Below, piece by piece: positions 44,525-56,752 of a stretch of DNA of 64,000 nt. The notes beneath the pieces are model-generated. The model worked only from the letters and a program-made list of their open reading frames with translations. It was not told the origin of the DNA and did no database searches. Every line of letters begins with the position of its first letter. Position 1 is the stretch's first letter. The stretch is from Kingdonia uniflora (lineage: Eukaryota > Streptophyta > Magnoliopsida > Ranunculales > Circaeasteraceae), in the NCBI GenBank assembly GCA_014058105.1, contig JACGCM010000325.1, positions 1-64,000 of the forward strand, read 5' to 3'. A program made the position numbers and the translations under genes.

Positions 44525-45100
44525 TATAGGGACTTATCCCTTGATCTCACTCATAATTGAACTTATACAGCTCGATTTACCTCTATCTCAGGCTCACACA
44601 ATTTTAGCACTTAACACTCCAGCCAAACATTCCAACCAGCCCCACGACCTACTTAAGAACGTGGGTCGAGCTAAACCCAAAAAACGTTATCCAGTCAAAG
44701 ACACCTGTCTCCCGCGAACTCGTCAGTTATTCAGTTAGCCGCCACTAACCACATTATTCGAAAAACGTGTTTTAGCATGATGAAGAGTTGTGGAGAAGCC
44801 TATATAAAGGAAAAGTTCTAGAAGAGACAAGAACAAAAAAATCACTCAAACTTCTTATTTACGAGATCAAAAGCATTTATATATTTTAGAGATCACTTGT
44901 AATAAAGATATCTTCTCTAAGCAATAAAGATACTTTTACAAAAAAATCCATACGAGGTCGTAGTTTTTTACCTGTTCAGAGATTTTCCATGCTAAAAACA
45001 CTTGTTTCCAATTCTTACTTTATATTAAAGTATTATTATAGGATTATTGGTGTGATAGCTAATTCCCAATCATATCGAGCTATGAAATTTGGCCATTACA
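44525..45100 (+). repeat. Solo LTR of a related element, nested
   Basis: A 576-bp diverged copy of the Tat-like LTR: TATAGGGACTTATCCC, then CGAACTCGTCAGTTA, CCTATATAAAGGAAAAG, GAGATCACTTGTAATAAAGA, ending GGCCATTACA. Perfect 5-bp target duplications AATAG flank it (44,520-44,524 and 45,101-45,105). There is no primer site or purine tract beside it, so it is a solo LTR and not the 3' LTR of the surrounding element. Confidence 0.85.
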
Positions 45101-45105
45101 AATAG

Positions 45106-48100
45106 CTCATCCTTTCTTTTAATCACCCCTTCTAACTCTCTAAATTTAGCTCTCTACGAAGAACAATATCTAGCTTATACTCACTCACTTTTAATCGTTT
45201 GTTTCCTTTTTCTTACATGAGCTTGAACATGATCCACATCCACCTCTAACTCTTTAATTCGAGCTGCTGCAGTAATCACGTTACCCTTAGCAGTTAAAAC
45301 CTCGGCGTCAGTCTTTTTCTTCTTTGACCGATCTCCGGCCTCGGCCTTTTTGGCTTACGAATCGGCCATAGCCAAATCCACCTTCAACCTTGCATCCCTC
45401 TCATTCAGTTCATTACATTACTTTTGGGTCAGCCGAAGATCGATATCTTTAGTAGGAAGGGCTTTACTTATCTGCTCAAAACTCGCCAGGTCAGTTTAAA
45501 CTTTCTCAAGCTCATTTTCTTTCCTAATCATTTTACTTTTCAATTGCTCAACCACACTTTCAGAATTTGCCAGATCAGCTCAAACTTTGTCAAACTCGTT
45601 CACTTTCCTGATCATTTGACACTTCAGATTATCCACAATGTCCCGTAACTCTTTTTCTATTGCTTCTAGCGACTTGATACGATATTGAGCTACATCCGCT
45701 TCCTTACTCTTTACCATCAATAAATTTATCTTGCTTATGAGCTTTGCTATTTTAGTTTGCACTTCTGCGACCTTCTTTTGTACTTTTTCTATTTCAGCAT
45801 CTTTACCTTCGATCTTTCGAGTTAAGTCGTCTTCAGTTTTGGTCACCTTAGCAAACTGGATATGTACTTTGACATATTGATCCTTCAATTCTTTAGATGC
45901 CTCTTTAATCCTATCAAACTTTGCCATAAACTTATGATTGTATTGAAGCGTCTGTTATTCGCTCAAGCGAACAGTCTCTAATTTGACCTATATCATCAAG
46001 TTGGATTCAATAATCTTCACTTATACAATCAATATATATATAGCAGATAACTTTATGGATTTTTAACAAATATCTATTTTTGACATGCCGACAAGCTGAG
46101 ATTACACTTCGACCTAAAGTTAAGAAGTTATCTCATAATAATGGCAGTAACATCTACATCTTCTTTTAAGGTACACATTTTCTATATTCTAATTTGCTAA
46201 TACTTCGAAATTGTCTGAACATACTTGATTACTATCGTTTCTAATTTTCTGACACATTTGTGATCTATATCTATCTTCCAACTTTACTGTGTAGCTCTAA
46301 AGTAGCGCAGCATGTAAGTCAAATATTTCTTGTTCTTTTTTAACCTGTAGCTCCCCTTGCAAAGTTGACAAGGATGTTGTGATGTTTTTCTCCTTAGCAA
46401 GCTCTTTATATAATTCCTTAATTCTGAGGCGCATATCCTTAAGTTCCTAAAAATCAATATTTTCAAACATCTCTTAGCCTATCCAAAGTGTATCCTACAA
46501 ATCAATGTTCCATACAATTATAGTTTTCATCCTACACAGAAAACACAAAAAACTCTAAATAATTTTACTCTACCTTCTCATTATCTCCCCCACGGATCCC
46601 TATATCAGTTCTACCAGAGAACGAGTCCATCCCCGTTACCATATCTGGAAGAGAGCCATCATCAACCTAGAGCTCCTCCTTCGCTTCATCCTCTTCGACG
46701 TAGGTACCTGCTATAATGGTTTTAAGGTTAGCAACAGTGTACCCCACTGTGAGGAATTGGCGCCCAAGGCTATTCCGAGTAGCTGCAACTTCATCCACAT
46801 TTTTCTGCGCCTTGTAAGTAAGCTCGCATATCAACATCTTATGCGAGTTCTTCACATAAACCAAGCGCTTTCTCTCCAAAGCCAGATCAGGCTCAAGTTT
46901 AGCCACCTTCTTCTTGAGCTCAGTTCTCCCACCTTCGAGCTCAGCCCTTCCTTCCTTGAGCCTGAGGCATATACCCTTCAACATGCGAGCAGCCTACAAT
47001 AGAATAAAGTACATTTTTAGCTCGAAACCAAATACAAAATTCAAGAATCACAAAGTCACCAACTTACCACCTTGCTCAATTCTAACTATGCGGAGGTATT
47101 CAGCTCCTCAATACCTCTTTGAGCTACCAGCATCAGTCTATTCTCTACAACCAGCAGCTCGTTCTCCTCAATAGGTTAGCTCTCCACAACCTTTGCCCCT
47201 CTCATAGTAGCAGGCGGATCAATCCTCCTATTTTTTATATTTACCTTGGCCGAGCCGCCTTTCACAGCTTTCTTCTTTAGGTATTTTTGAGCTAACTTGC
47301 TCAAAATAGTACCTCCAGAAACATCCTACAACGACATTTCTGTAGCCCTCGGTAATACCAGACGCTCATTCCCGTCCTCCCCTTTTTTCTTGCTAGCCCC
47401 AACTCCTGTCATTTATTTCTTGGCTTGAGACTTTTGCACTTTCTCTGACTTACTATTAGCTCTTTTATTTCTACTGATCCCAAGCTCTTTCAAAATTACC
47501 TCGAGCTCAACACCTTCTCAAGCTACAATATATAACAGTGATTCGCTTATCGATACCTTAGAGCGAGGACTTGTAATATAAAACAACAAATTTCTAAACC
47601 ACAGAACAATCCTGCAACTACAACAATTTGATATTATATACTATTACTTACTTTTCTTCAGGGTTTTATACATAAGGTTCATTGGTTCTTCGTGTACTCT
47701 TTGAAGGCAATCATCTTTCATCCATATCATATTATCGTTCCAAACTCGTCCTACTGAATTTAGATCGAAGAAAAGGTCGAGACGAGCTAGAATAGAAATA
47801 CGCACCATAGATTATCGCATAATATTTCATAGCATAATACTGTAAAATACTTATAGGAGTTATTTTCCTCTCCACCTCATTCTCCTCCCACAATCTCTTC
47901 AGAGTCTAACAAATATTTGTCACCTTCCACATATTTCTATTCAGTTGGGCAGGACAAGCCCCTATAGTATTCAATATACCCTTAGCAAGATTACTAAAAG
48001 GTAGTATCAGTCCGTATTTCAGCTGAGATAGGTAACACAAAAATCCCTGGTCCAGGTCGCTTTAGACATTCCTATCAAACTACTCAAAATTTATCGATTC

Positions 48101-48744
48101 CTCCACCTTCCTCATTTTCTCCCGTTCTAAGTCGGGCAACAGAAAGAAATATTCTTGCCCACTCTCCATAGTACATCCTCTGAACGACCTCCCAGCATGT
48201 TTTACGACATTACCCCATGTCCCACCTAAACTATTTTTTATTTTATAATATTCTTTGAATACATCTAACTTTGGAGTATAGTACAGTAAATTACCAGGGA
48301 AATCTGGAAATTGTACTTCATCCTCCTCCTCAGAGTCTATATCTACAATTTTTATATTTTTAGACTCATCCGTACGACCAGAGGTCGACGCCTCCATATC
48401 AGGTGAAGCCTCCATGTCAGAGATAGGCTTGAGGATGAGATTTATTTCTATATCAAATTTTCCTCACGCCTTAACCTAGATACAGGTCCAGGTATTCAGT
48501 TATGTTCTCAATCATTATCTATTTTCAATACTTTGACACATACACATCAATTATACATATACATTCATATATCTTTTTACATACAAATCAAACAAGTTTT
48601 TAAAAGTTTACTATAAATAATAAAATTTACAAAATTTGAAAACCTACAATTTTTAAACTTCACATTCACTAAATCAAAACTCAATTACTAACCTTCAACG
48701 TCTGAGTATGAATCAGAAGCAGCTCCCAATCCCTCTTTTACCAT
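45106..48744 (-). pseudogene. Antisense spliced ORF of the Tat-like element: coiled-coil protein
   Basis: The reading runs right to left. A possible start is the ATG at 48,744 (MVKEGLGAASDSYSDVE), then a predicted intron (48,448-48,692), then an open exon to 48,080: acidic IVDIDSEEEDEVQFPDFPGN, then KEYYKIKNSLGGTWGNVV. After a stop, QGFLCYLSQLKYGLILPF and LNTIGACPAQLNRNMWKV resemble the helical N-terminal domain of the plant 'putative gypsy type transposon' family (Transposase_28-like); that name is my guess. Next is a Lys-rich stretch (47,250-47,480), then long coiled coils at 46,667-46,984 (ELEGGRTELKKKVAKLEPDL) and 45,580-45,927 (KTEDDLTRKIEGKDAEIEKV). Several stops and frame changes. Its role in the element is unknown. 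Confidence 0.6.
48448..48692 (-). other. Predicted 245-bp intron in the antisense ORF
   Basis: On the minus strand the donor is GAAG|GTTAGT and the acceptor ATATAG|AAATAA. The intron is AT-rich with in-frame stops. Removing it keeps one frame (phase 1) between SYSDVE and NLILKPISDMEAS. Confidence 0.55.
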
Positions 48745-49429
48745 GACACTGTGTAACCAACGTCTTAACTCTACTTCCGCAGCCTTTTTTCCTATGCTGC
48801 GATGATCACCTTCATCAAAACTCTCACTAGAATCTCTGTAAATTTTTCTCTTTTCTCTCCCTCTGTTCTTTTATTTTTTTGAGTTTGATTAACGTTTGAA
48901 TGAGGAAGACAAACTATTATTTATACTTTCTCTCTTTAATGGCTGGCAGTTATTGGGCCTCGCACGAGCCAATATCAGTTTTAGAACCGAGGCGTCTCTT
49001 CCACAATTATTGTAAGACATTTTGTACCTTTTCCGTGAAAGCATCTTCTCATCATTACCCCACATCCTATATTTTAATAAAATTTTCCTTCTCCTTCCCA
49101 AATCTCTCTCAGGCCTTCTCACACTCATGATGACTCAATACTCACACGCAATTTTCTACCCTTACACGAAGGACAAAAAAATCAAAACTGGTATGCTTTT
49201 TCCATTCCTACTTATAGAACTATTGATGTCATTTTCAATGTTATCACATTTCAAAATTCAAAATTTTCATTCACCAAAACTTCCAGCAACATTTAAAATA
49301 AAGCAGGAATAGATTTAAGAGAAACATTCTACTTACATTCCAATTACAGTTATTCGATCTAATTCAGTTCGCTCCCTCAAATATAACTGCACATAAGGCA
49401 TCTCAGATGCCCTAGAGCGTCGTACCTAA

Positions 49430-49729
49430 TCAATTCCCCCTAGCTATCCTCTCATCTTCTTTAGCCGCCTCTTCCAAAGTAATTTGCCTCACGGTAGCTT
49501 TTTGAGCTTCAGGCTCTAAAATCACTTCACAGAGTATCTCCGAGTAAAAGTGACGCCCAATCTCACATTTCCTTGTCCTCATATCCAAGCCTTTGAAATG
49601 GATTTTAGATTCAGGCAAGTTAGCATCATAATCTAACAGCCTAAAAATATTTTCTTGCACTTCTGCTATCTTTATTGCTAAATGCCCTTCTGACGCGTGA
49701 CGAGCTCTTTGAGAACGAGTCCTCACCAT
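49430..49729 (-). CDS. Small antisense ORF of the Tat-like element, 99 codons, unknown function
   Basis: Starting at the ATG at 49,729 the product begins MVRTRSQRARHASEGHLAIK. It has a basic start, a helical middle (AEVQENIFRLLDYDANLPES) and an acidic tail (EEAAKEDERIARGN). It is open from start to stop, unlike most of the element, but I recognise no domain. A possible paralogue lies at 50,620-50,924. It is uncertain whether it is translated. Confidence 0.4.
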   Translation of the reverse strand: MVRTRSQRARHASEGHLAIKIAEVQENIFRLLDYDANLPESKIHFKGLDMRTRKCEIGRHFYSEILCEVILEPEAQKATVRQITLEEAAKEDERIARGN

Positions 49730-50619
49730 TTTTACTGCTTTCTTCTCTTTGCATGGCATTTCAAACATTATTTATACACCTCTTAGAGGTAACATCACAT
49801 CCCCCACATGCTATATATAGTATAATCTATTTTTCTATAATTGGAAACTCTAAGATCATGATAGAAAATTATTTGAAATTATCTTTCCAAATTGGCCTCC
49901 TTTAAATTTGTCTATCCACGTTTCGATCTAGCTTTCACGATCTCTTCCCCCTGTAATACATTTCCAACAATATCTCCATAGCTCAATATATCAAATTTTG
50001 TATATTATATTCTTTTTATGGATAATACCTCCTAGCACGATTCTTGGAATCTAATAAGTTCGATACACATTTTCAGATATATCTATTTTTACACCTTCAA
50101 ATATATCTTTATGACTAATAATGCTCATTTTTATTTTACTTTTTAAAAATTACACTCTCAAACTCAAGTATATATTTCTTTTAGTTCGATTTAAGTAATA
50201 ACAACTAATTTGATCTATCAACATAATTTTTGCATAAATACCTTTTTTATTAGCTCGAATATTACTTATAAAATACTTTACAAATAACAAGTCTTTCAGA
50301 TATTCCTACAGATAAATCTATAGGTTACATTATATTTAAGTTTTCAACTCTGTTTCGTTATGAAACACTTTTACAACAATGGTCCAGGCAATCCTTCACA
50401 CCATTTACTTCTACAAGAAACTGAGGAAGCTAGTAGTATAAGTGCATGAACCAATCTTTAGCAAGAGGAACTCCTTTACGGCAAGAAATAATGATTGCAC
50501 AGAAGAAAGATCTTTAATCTTCATCCCCCTTCTCCACCACCACCGTCTCTTCCTCCATAACCCCCACCAGTTGAGAGTTGGTAGAGATTAAAGGAGGTCC
50601 TATTTTAGAACTCAGCCCC

Positions 50620-50924
50620 TCATAGGATACCGACAGTATTGCCTCCCATATACGCCGGCCTCCACATCTGTCTCCTCAACCTTGTCCTCAGGCGAAGGCA
50701 TCTCCAATGCTGCTCCCCAGATAAAACCACGTAATAAAACCTCAACATGTGGTAATAATCATCTTTAGCTTCAGTCGCATCTTCCTTTATCTTCCCATGA
50801 TAAGTCGGTGGTACTAGAATAGGCATGGCATCTCCAGTGCTTGGTTACCAAAGTAACGCAACCTCAGCCTCAAAACCTCCGTAGCCACCCTCTCTTCATA
50901 TACCATTCGACGGGTCTTCACCAT
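50620..50924 (-). pseudogene. Second small antisense ORF starting MVKTRR, frameshifted
   Basis: From the ATG at 50,924: MVKTRRMVYEERVATEVLRL, then LRYFGNQALEMP. A one-base shift near 50,826 gives ILVPPTYHGKIKEDATEAKD and YYHMLRFYYVVLSGEQHW. Start and spacing of hydrophobic and Phe/Tyr residues resemble the 49,430-49,729 ORF. Low similarity; relation not proven. Confidence 0.3.
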
Positions 50925-51260
50925 TCTTATAATAGAGTACAACAGTAGATACTCAAAGCAACAAAATACTTTCGCAGATGTAACAGATGCTACAGTACAG
51001 GCATTATTTATATCAAGGCTGCATTCAATGCGTAAAATGTTTCCCAAACAGTCATTATTCAAAGAACAACTTATCTTGGAACCCTAAGCGTCAAGTACAT
51101 CAATCATTTCCATCATTAGAAATGCCAGACACAGTCTTCCATAAATCAATACCGAGTACCCAACCAGTCAAATTCCCCATCAATTCATCATCACTTCCCA
51201 ACTTTCTATACCAATAGTCAAAAGGTTGTTTCTCAACCAAAGCCATCCGTGCCTTCAGTT

Positions 51261-51273
51261 GTGAGGGGGCGAT
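51261..51273 (+). other. Polypurine tract of the Tat-like element
   Basis: GTGAGGGGGCGAT immediately precedes the 3' LTR. Confidence 0.75.
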
Positions 51274-51873
51274 TGTAGGGACCTATCCCCCAACCTAGTC
51301 CAAACTTAAACTACCTCAATATCAAACTCACGTATTACATACGTGACATGTACAGTCAGCATTGCCACCTAAATCATGAACTGATAAATAACATGGATCG
51401 AGCACTACAGCAAAATATGAACAAGTGAAATATACCTGTCTCCCACGAACTAAACAGTTAGAAATTCAACTACCACTTACCTTATTATTCAGAGAACATG
51501 CTTCTACACGATAATGAGCTGCGGGCAAGGTCTATATAAGGAAAAAATTCTAGAGGAGATAATTGCAAATAAAACCAAATTTTCTAGACTCTAATACAAG
51601 AATTTTTAGATTTTAAAACACCACAAAACTTATTATTTCAAGATCAAATATTTCTAGTTCAAGAGATCACTTATAATAAGATATCTGCCTCAATCAATAA
51701 AAGTTACAGCTACTAAACCCTCAACGCGAGGTTGTGGTTTTTTTATCTATTTAAAGATTTTCCACGCTAAATTATCTCTATCATTTCTAGTATTACATTA
51801 ATTTTTGTCATAGGTACATTTGGCGTAAGATCTAATTTCGAGCTATATTGAGCTACGAAATTAAGTTATTACA
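51274..51873 (+). repeat. 3' LTR of the Tat-like element
   Basis: 600 bp, TGTAGGGACCTATCCC to AAGTTATTACA, followed by the CATAT target duplication. Confidence 0.9.
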
Positions 51874-51878
51874 CATAT

Positions 51879-53247
51879 GGTCTCGGAATATAAAAATTTT
51901 GTTACAGAATCCATTGCAAAATTGATTATAACTGTTTCAGATACATTTTTTTTTTCAAAATAAAATTTTAAAACCGCTAGTTTTAATTTTTTTCCAGATT
52001 CGATAGTGAAAAACAAATTAAACAGTTTTGTAAACTTTCATTAACTATAATCGATAACATTGCATATATATTTTCAAAAATACTAATTTTTGTAATTGAG
52101 TCCATTTTTTAACGCCATGTAGAAAAAAGAAAATTCAATTTTTCCTATAAACACATCAATCTTTAACACAAAGTTTGTACTTGCAAACATTCATACAAAT
52201 CAATGGGTTTCCCCCATAATGCCAAAAATCATATCGCTACCCTTCAAGCAATGGCAAAATGGAAATCCAAGAAAATTTGTGCCATATAAACATAGACAAA
52301 AGCCATACTATGAGAGAAGAAGTTGTTACCTTAACCAACATTGGTGACTACAACTCAAATCAAAGGATTGGGTAGATCAAAGCAGAATTCTTGAATAAAT
52401 TAGGGTACCCGAAATTGGTTTTAGTTGCAGAATAACACGTCACTTGGTACTTGGCTCCTACAACCAACTCCTCTTGATTCTCTGCCACTCATCTTGTAGA
52501 GTTGTGTGGTCCTAGTTGGTATTCCAAGGAGTATCTTAAGGAGGGTGGCTATGGATATATATATATATAAACTACATGTTCTGAACGTTCCACATCTTCA
52601 AACATTTTTAAAAATAAGACAACTAAAGTAGTGGGCATCAATATTATGACATTTCGTACAATTTTGAAGCTAAAACCATTTCATCATAACAATCATCTCA
52701 TTTCAGGGATGTGCACATTTTTTATATGAAATTTTTACCATTTATATTTATTTTGTAACCATAAAAGATAGATTCTCTTAGGGAAAAAAATCATCTCATG
52801 GTTGGGTAAAAGTAGATTGCCAAGAATCCAAAAAGTATATTACTATAGGGGAAAGAAGATAGAAACTAGGATCTCTACTGTATGCTCATGACCTTCGATG
52901 TAATCCCTCCTAACCGGCTCCAATTGTCACAATCATCTCCAGGTTTGAACATCTTATTTGGCTGAAGTTTAGTACTAGTGGGTGTCATATTGGGGAGGCT
53001 CATTTTATAGTTACATTTTCGATCCTCAATGTCTACAGATTTAGCAATATATTTGTTACTAGACTCATTTTTACACCTAAAGGGATAATTTTTCCACCAA
53101 ATTTTAATCCGGACATTTCGTTATCAAAAAATTTCATAATGATTATTTTTTTTAACTGCTTGGATGTGTTTATTTTTCAAAAATTAAATCCAAACTGCTA
53201 GATTTAATTCATTTTTTTGTCTATCTTTACAGTTCAATAACACCAAA
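51879..53247. other. No supported gene
   Basis: AT-rich, with a (TA)n run at about 52,554-52,569. I see no long ORF or recognised motif. Confidence 0.5.
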
Positions 53248-53252
53248 TATCT

Positions 53253-56200
53253 TGTCATGCCTTAAATTCCAATAATTAGTAAACCAACTCAATTACTAAA
53301 ATTCAAGAACGTACATGTCCCTACAAATAACCAAGCCAATAAAGGGCTTGGTTCAATAATCTATTTGTACACAAGTCTGAGTAATAAATAATAACACGAC
53401 AACAGAAGAATAGTATAACGATAACTGTACTCAAAATTATTATAGATCTCAACAGGTTAGAAACTATAATGTCTTGTGGAAAGCTCTCTAAAGGGTATCC
53501 ATCTGATCAAACTAATAACCAAGAGTCAAGTATCCAACTTTAGCTCACCTACATGATCATTTTATTGTGAGCATGAGCAAACTACGACTCACAAACTTCC
53601 CAAAATAGCTAAACAATTATATCGACTAACGAGATGATAATAATATAAGTAAGATATAGGAATTTCGTGAATGTTTTTAAATATATCTTATCGAGATGTA
53701 CTACAAACTTAATTTAATAAATATATTAGGCTAAAATGTCAGATATAACGAAAGACTAACCTATACTTAGAGTTAATGAGGGGCGTTAAGAAAAATTGTC
53801 TTATGATTTCGTTGATCAACCGCTAACGTAAGTCTGAGACATTTAACGAGATCGTTTTTGGATACAAGGGGTTTAATATTTGTTAAGCACGACCAAGACA
53901 AGAACATTTCACTTGATCAGAGTGTTTCGGGTATTTTAACCCAAGGAGTCCAGTTGTCCTTATTTTATTTTTATTCTAAAAAATTTCAGCCTTATGTAGG
54001 ATAAGATGGGTAGCAAAGCAGAACTGACTCATACCATTCTATACTCTCAGATGAGTATAATAGGTATGATGGTAATCTGCCCAAACTCAACTACCATTTT
54101 AACCCGAACTAGGAATCCTCGTAACCTATCGGAGGTTAGCCGATTTAGAGTTGGTTTATGTATCTGACCTCATTATTAAAGATAAATGACTTAGGAACTG
54201 TCTATGATTTCCTAACGTAAACATGGTTTCTTCAATTGCTTAAGTGTAATAACGGTTAACATTGGTTAATGTACATGGGATAACCTATATGTTTCCAACA
54301 AGTGGTTAAACAATCCCCAAGAACTGAGTTTACAATCTCAAATTTTTAATAAATCTACACTCAAAATCTCCAAAATAGATGGACATGAATCCCAATGGGT
54401 TCTAACAACAATGCTGACAATATAGCTTCGAATGACAAGATGACGTTCAAGGACAAACCACAAGAACGCTCAAACGATTACCTAAAGCTATTACTAAAGG
54501 AAAAGATAGATTCAATTGGATAACCTTGAAAGGGCATAACAAGAATGGACCTCTATGACAGTAGGTGTCCCTACACGATGGTTTATATTCAGGATAAACT
54601 GTCAGTTCACAGCAAACAGTAAAACAAGCCAAGATTAACAATGTTACGCAGTCTTCATTATTTGCTCATCAAAACAATAATGAAACATTAACCACACTCG
54701 AGAACGGAACCCAACGTATCCGTATTAACTACCGAAACATTGACAATGCTCAATGATAAAGCCATGAGAACACAGAGTATATCTCAAATAATTCTAAAAC
54801 TAATCGAGATAATAAACGCTAAGTGGACAAGCTCAAAACTAAAGACTGTGTCTAACAAAAGTTATACCGTCCAAGTAACTTGACATAAAATTAATAACTA
54901 TATATTAGGATCTTACTACGTTATTAGTATCCAAGGGCGAAGCCACAAGGATAACCTAAACAAATGCTAATAAACAGTGTTTAATCCCATTATCATGTCT
55001 ACCAAACTAAATTAACAAAGTCCCTATATCTATAAAATGATAACTATAGTTTCTAAACTTAATTCTAATTATAGTGGCTAAATCACGTGCCGTTATTTAT
55101 GCATCGAAGTTTCTTAAATGTAAGCTACTCGGATTTTCTAATCGTAATCTAAAACTTATCAAGAATGATAGTTCAAATAAAATCATTGTTATCTACCGTA
55201 TGAGTGATCTAATATAAATAGATGGAATTGCACACCATTAGCATCTACTAATTAATATAAAAGCTTAGACATTAAGGGAAATAAAAACTCACCTTAGTTG
55301 GGCTAACATGATTAGTGCCAATTGCTAGCAGGTGTATATCAAATCTTTAGTGAACGAACAAATCGATGACCCCGAGCTGTAAGAGTTGATGCTTTAAACA
55401 TCAGTAACACATCTGGACTCAAACTTAGCAAGCACCTGAACCGACTTAATAAATACTTCTCTAGGTTCAAGCAAGCAAGCACCAAAATCAACTAAGAAAA
55501 ATTACTACTGATATTTCCATAGCATACACCTCTCTAGATATAAATAAGAGAGTACTAATGGAAGTTTGGAACCATAACAAAATTCCTTTCGAGATGTGAA
55601 GACCAGACCAAGCATACTTCATAGGTTATCTCTTCTACTACCTCATCTAAACCCCACCATAGCCTTCTAGAATTAAAGAGGAATCAATGAAGAACAACCA
55701 CCATTAACTTCCAATAAAAATATGCTAGGTAAATTAAAGTTTATGATGATGATTAATGGTTACAAGCAACTTCAAAACAAGCTCTTGTTAAAGTTCAATC
55801 TCATGTGATGATGATGTAACGGTGGTGATGGTGATGATTTAAGGCTGATCATTATGATCTAAGCAGAAGCTTCTCCTCTTCAATGTTTGATGTCCAAGAT
55901 CAATTAAATAGAAGACACAAACGTGAGGGTTTTGATGTGGCATCTTGTTGATGATTAAAAATGAGAAGTAAGCGTGAGGGTTTTAATGGTGAAGAAAGTA
56001 AGTAGGTTAACTTTAATGGTTACCAATCAAGGAGGTAATTCTTAAGAGTTCAGGCTTACTATCTCTCAAAGCCCCTTCTCTCTCCACAACAACACAAGTT
56101 CTGTAGACCCTTTATTTCTCTTTAAAACAACAACGCCCCACTCCATGATGGCAACCCTATTCTCCTCTAACTTCTTCTCCTCAGGAATTTCTCGTCTTTC

Positions 56201-56435
56201 AAAATAATATTCCTCGTAGCAGTAGCAAGATAGCTAAATAAAGTCCAACATAGACGTGAGTGACAAAGATTACACCAATAACATTTTAATATAATGACCC
56301 TAAATATATAACAATAGATAATAGAATGTGCCACATGAACAAGAAAAATATATATGATGCTTCACAACTATCATGAAAAATTTATTCTACAATGATTGCG
56401 CGGTAAATAATTAAATTAATATACGGGTTATTACA
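53253..56435 (-). mobile_element. Probable 3.2 kb solo LTR, minus orientation
   Basis: The right end, read on the minus strand, starts TGTAATAACCCGTATATTAA, a common plant gypsy LTR start. The left end closes GGAATTTAAGGCATGACA. Identical 5-mers TATCT flank it (53,248-53,252 and 56,436-56,440). Inside there is no paired repeat, primer site or coding domain, so I read it as one long solo LTR. LTRs of this length occur in Tekay and Tat-type elements. Confidence 0.6.
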
Positions 56436-56524
56436 TATCTAGCTGAAATTGGGTAAATTTTTTGTCATTGATTCAGACAATTGAAACAATAGTGGCAATT
56501 TATCCGGCATAATTAAGTACTACG

Positions 56525-56752
56525 CCCAATTTAGTACATACGAATCCCGACAACAAACCCTAAAATCACATCTTCTTTTAGAGTCCTTAAGTAAGCTTTG
56601 GTACTACACCTAATTTAGTACGTGCCAATTCCCACAACAAAACCCTAAAATTATATTTTTCCTTCAAAGCCCTTAGGAAAGCTTTAATTTAATTTAGTAC
56701 ATACCAATCCCTAAAACTAAACTCTGAAATTACATATCCTTTCTGATTGGTT
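56525..56752 (+). repeat. Three diverged tandem copies of about 75-85 bp
   Basis: AATTTAGTACATACGAATCC (56,530), AATTTAGTACGTGCCAATTCC (56,612) and AATTTAGTACATACCAATCC (56,693) each start a unit that continues to a CCCTAAA(A)-type and then a CTTA(A/G)G(T/A)AAGCTTT-type phrase. Confidence 0.75.

Larger units (their letters stand above)
40418..51873 (+). mobile_element. Tat-like Ty3/gypsy element, 11.5 kb, with antisense ORFs and deleted RT
   Basis: Two LTRs of 598 and 600 bp (about 90% identical by eye) are flanked by perfect 5-bp target duplications CATAT (40,413-40,417 and 51,874-51,878). The 5' interior has a degraded primer site, a gag remnant and an integrase remnant. Protease, RT and RNase H are missing between them. 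Between integrase and 3' LTR lie 7.7 kb with minus-strand ORFs for coiled-coil proteins, interrupted by a related solo LTR. Extra ORFs, including antisense ones, are reported for Tat-lineage gypsy elements of plants, which supports the lineage call. All three LTR copies contain CTATATAA followed by AATAAA-like signals, fixing the plus orientation. Confidence 0.9.

Noticed and set aside
44525..45100. Taking this LTR as the true 3' LTR of the element starting at 40,418
   Set aside because: It is much more diverged than the copy at 51,274, has its own AATAG duplication, and no purine tract precedes it. The outer pair shares CATAT.
45424..45648. Plus-strand ORFs opposite the antisense coiled coils (also 46,757-47,174)
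   Set aside because: The heptad pattern is in the minus-strand translation; the plus-strand readings are low-complexity shadows.
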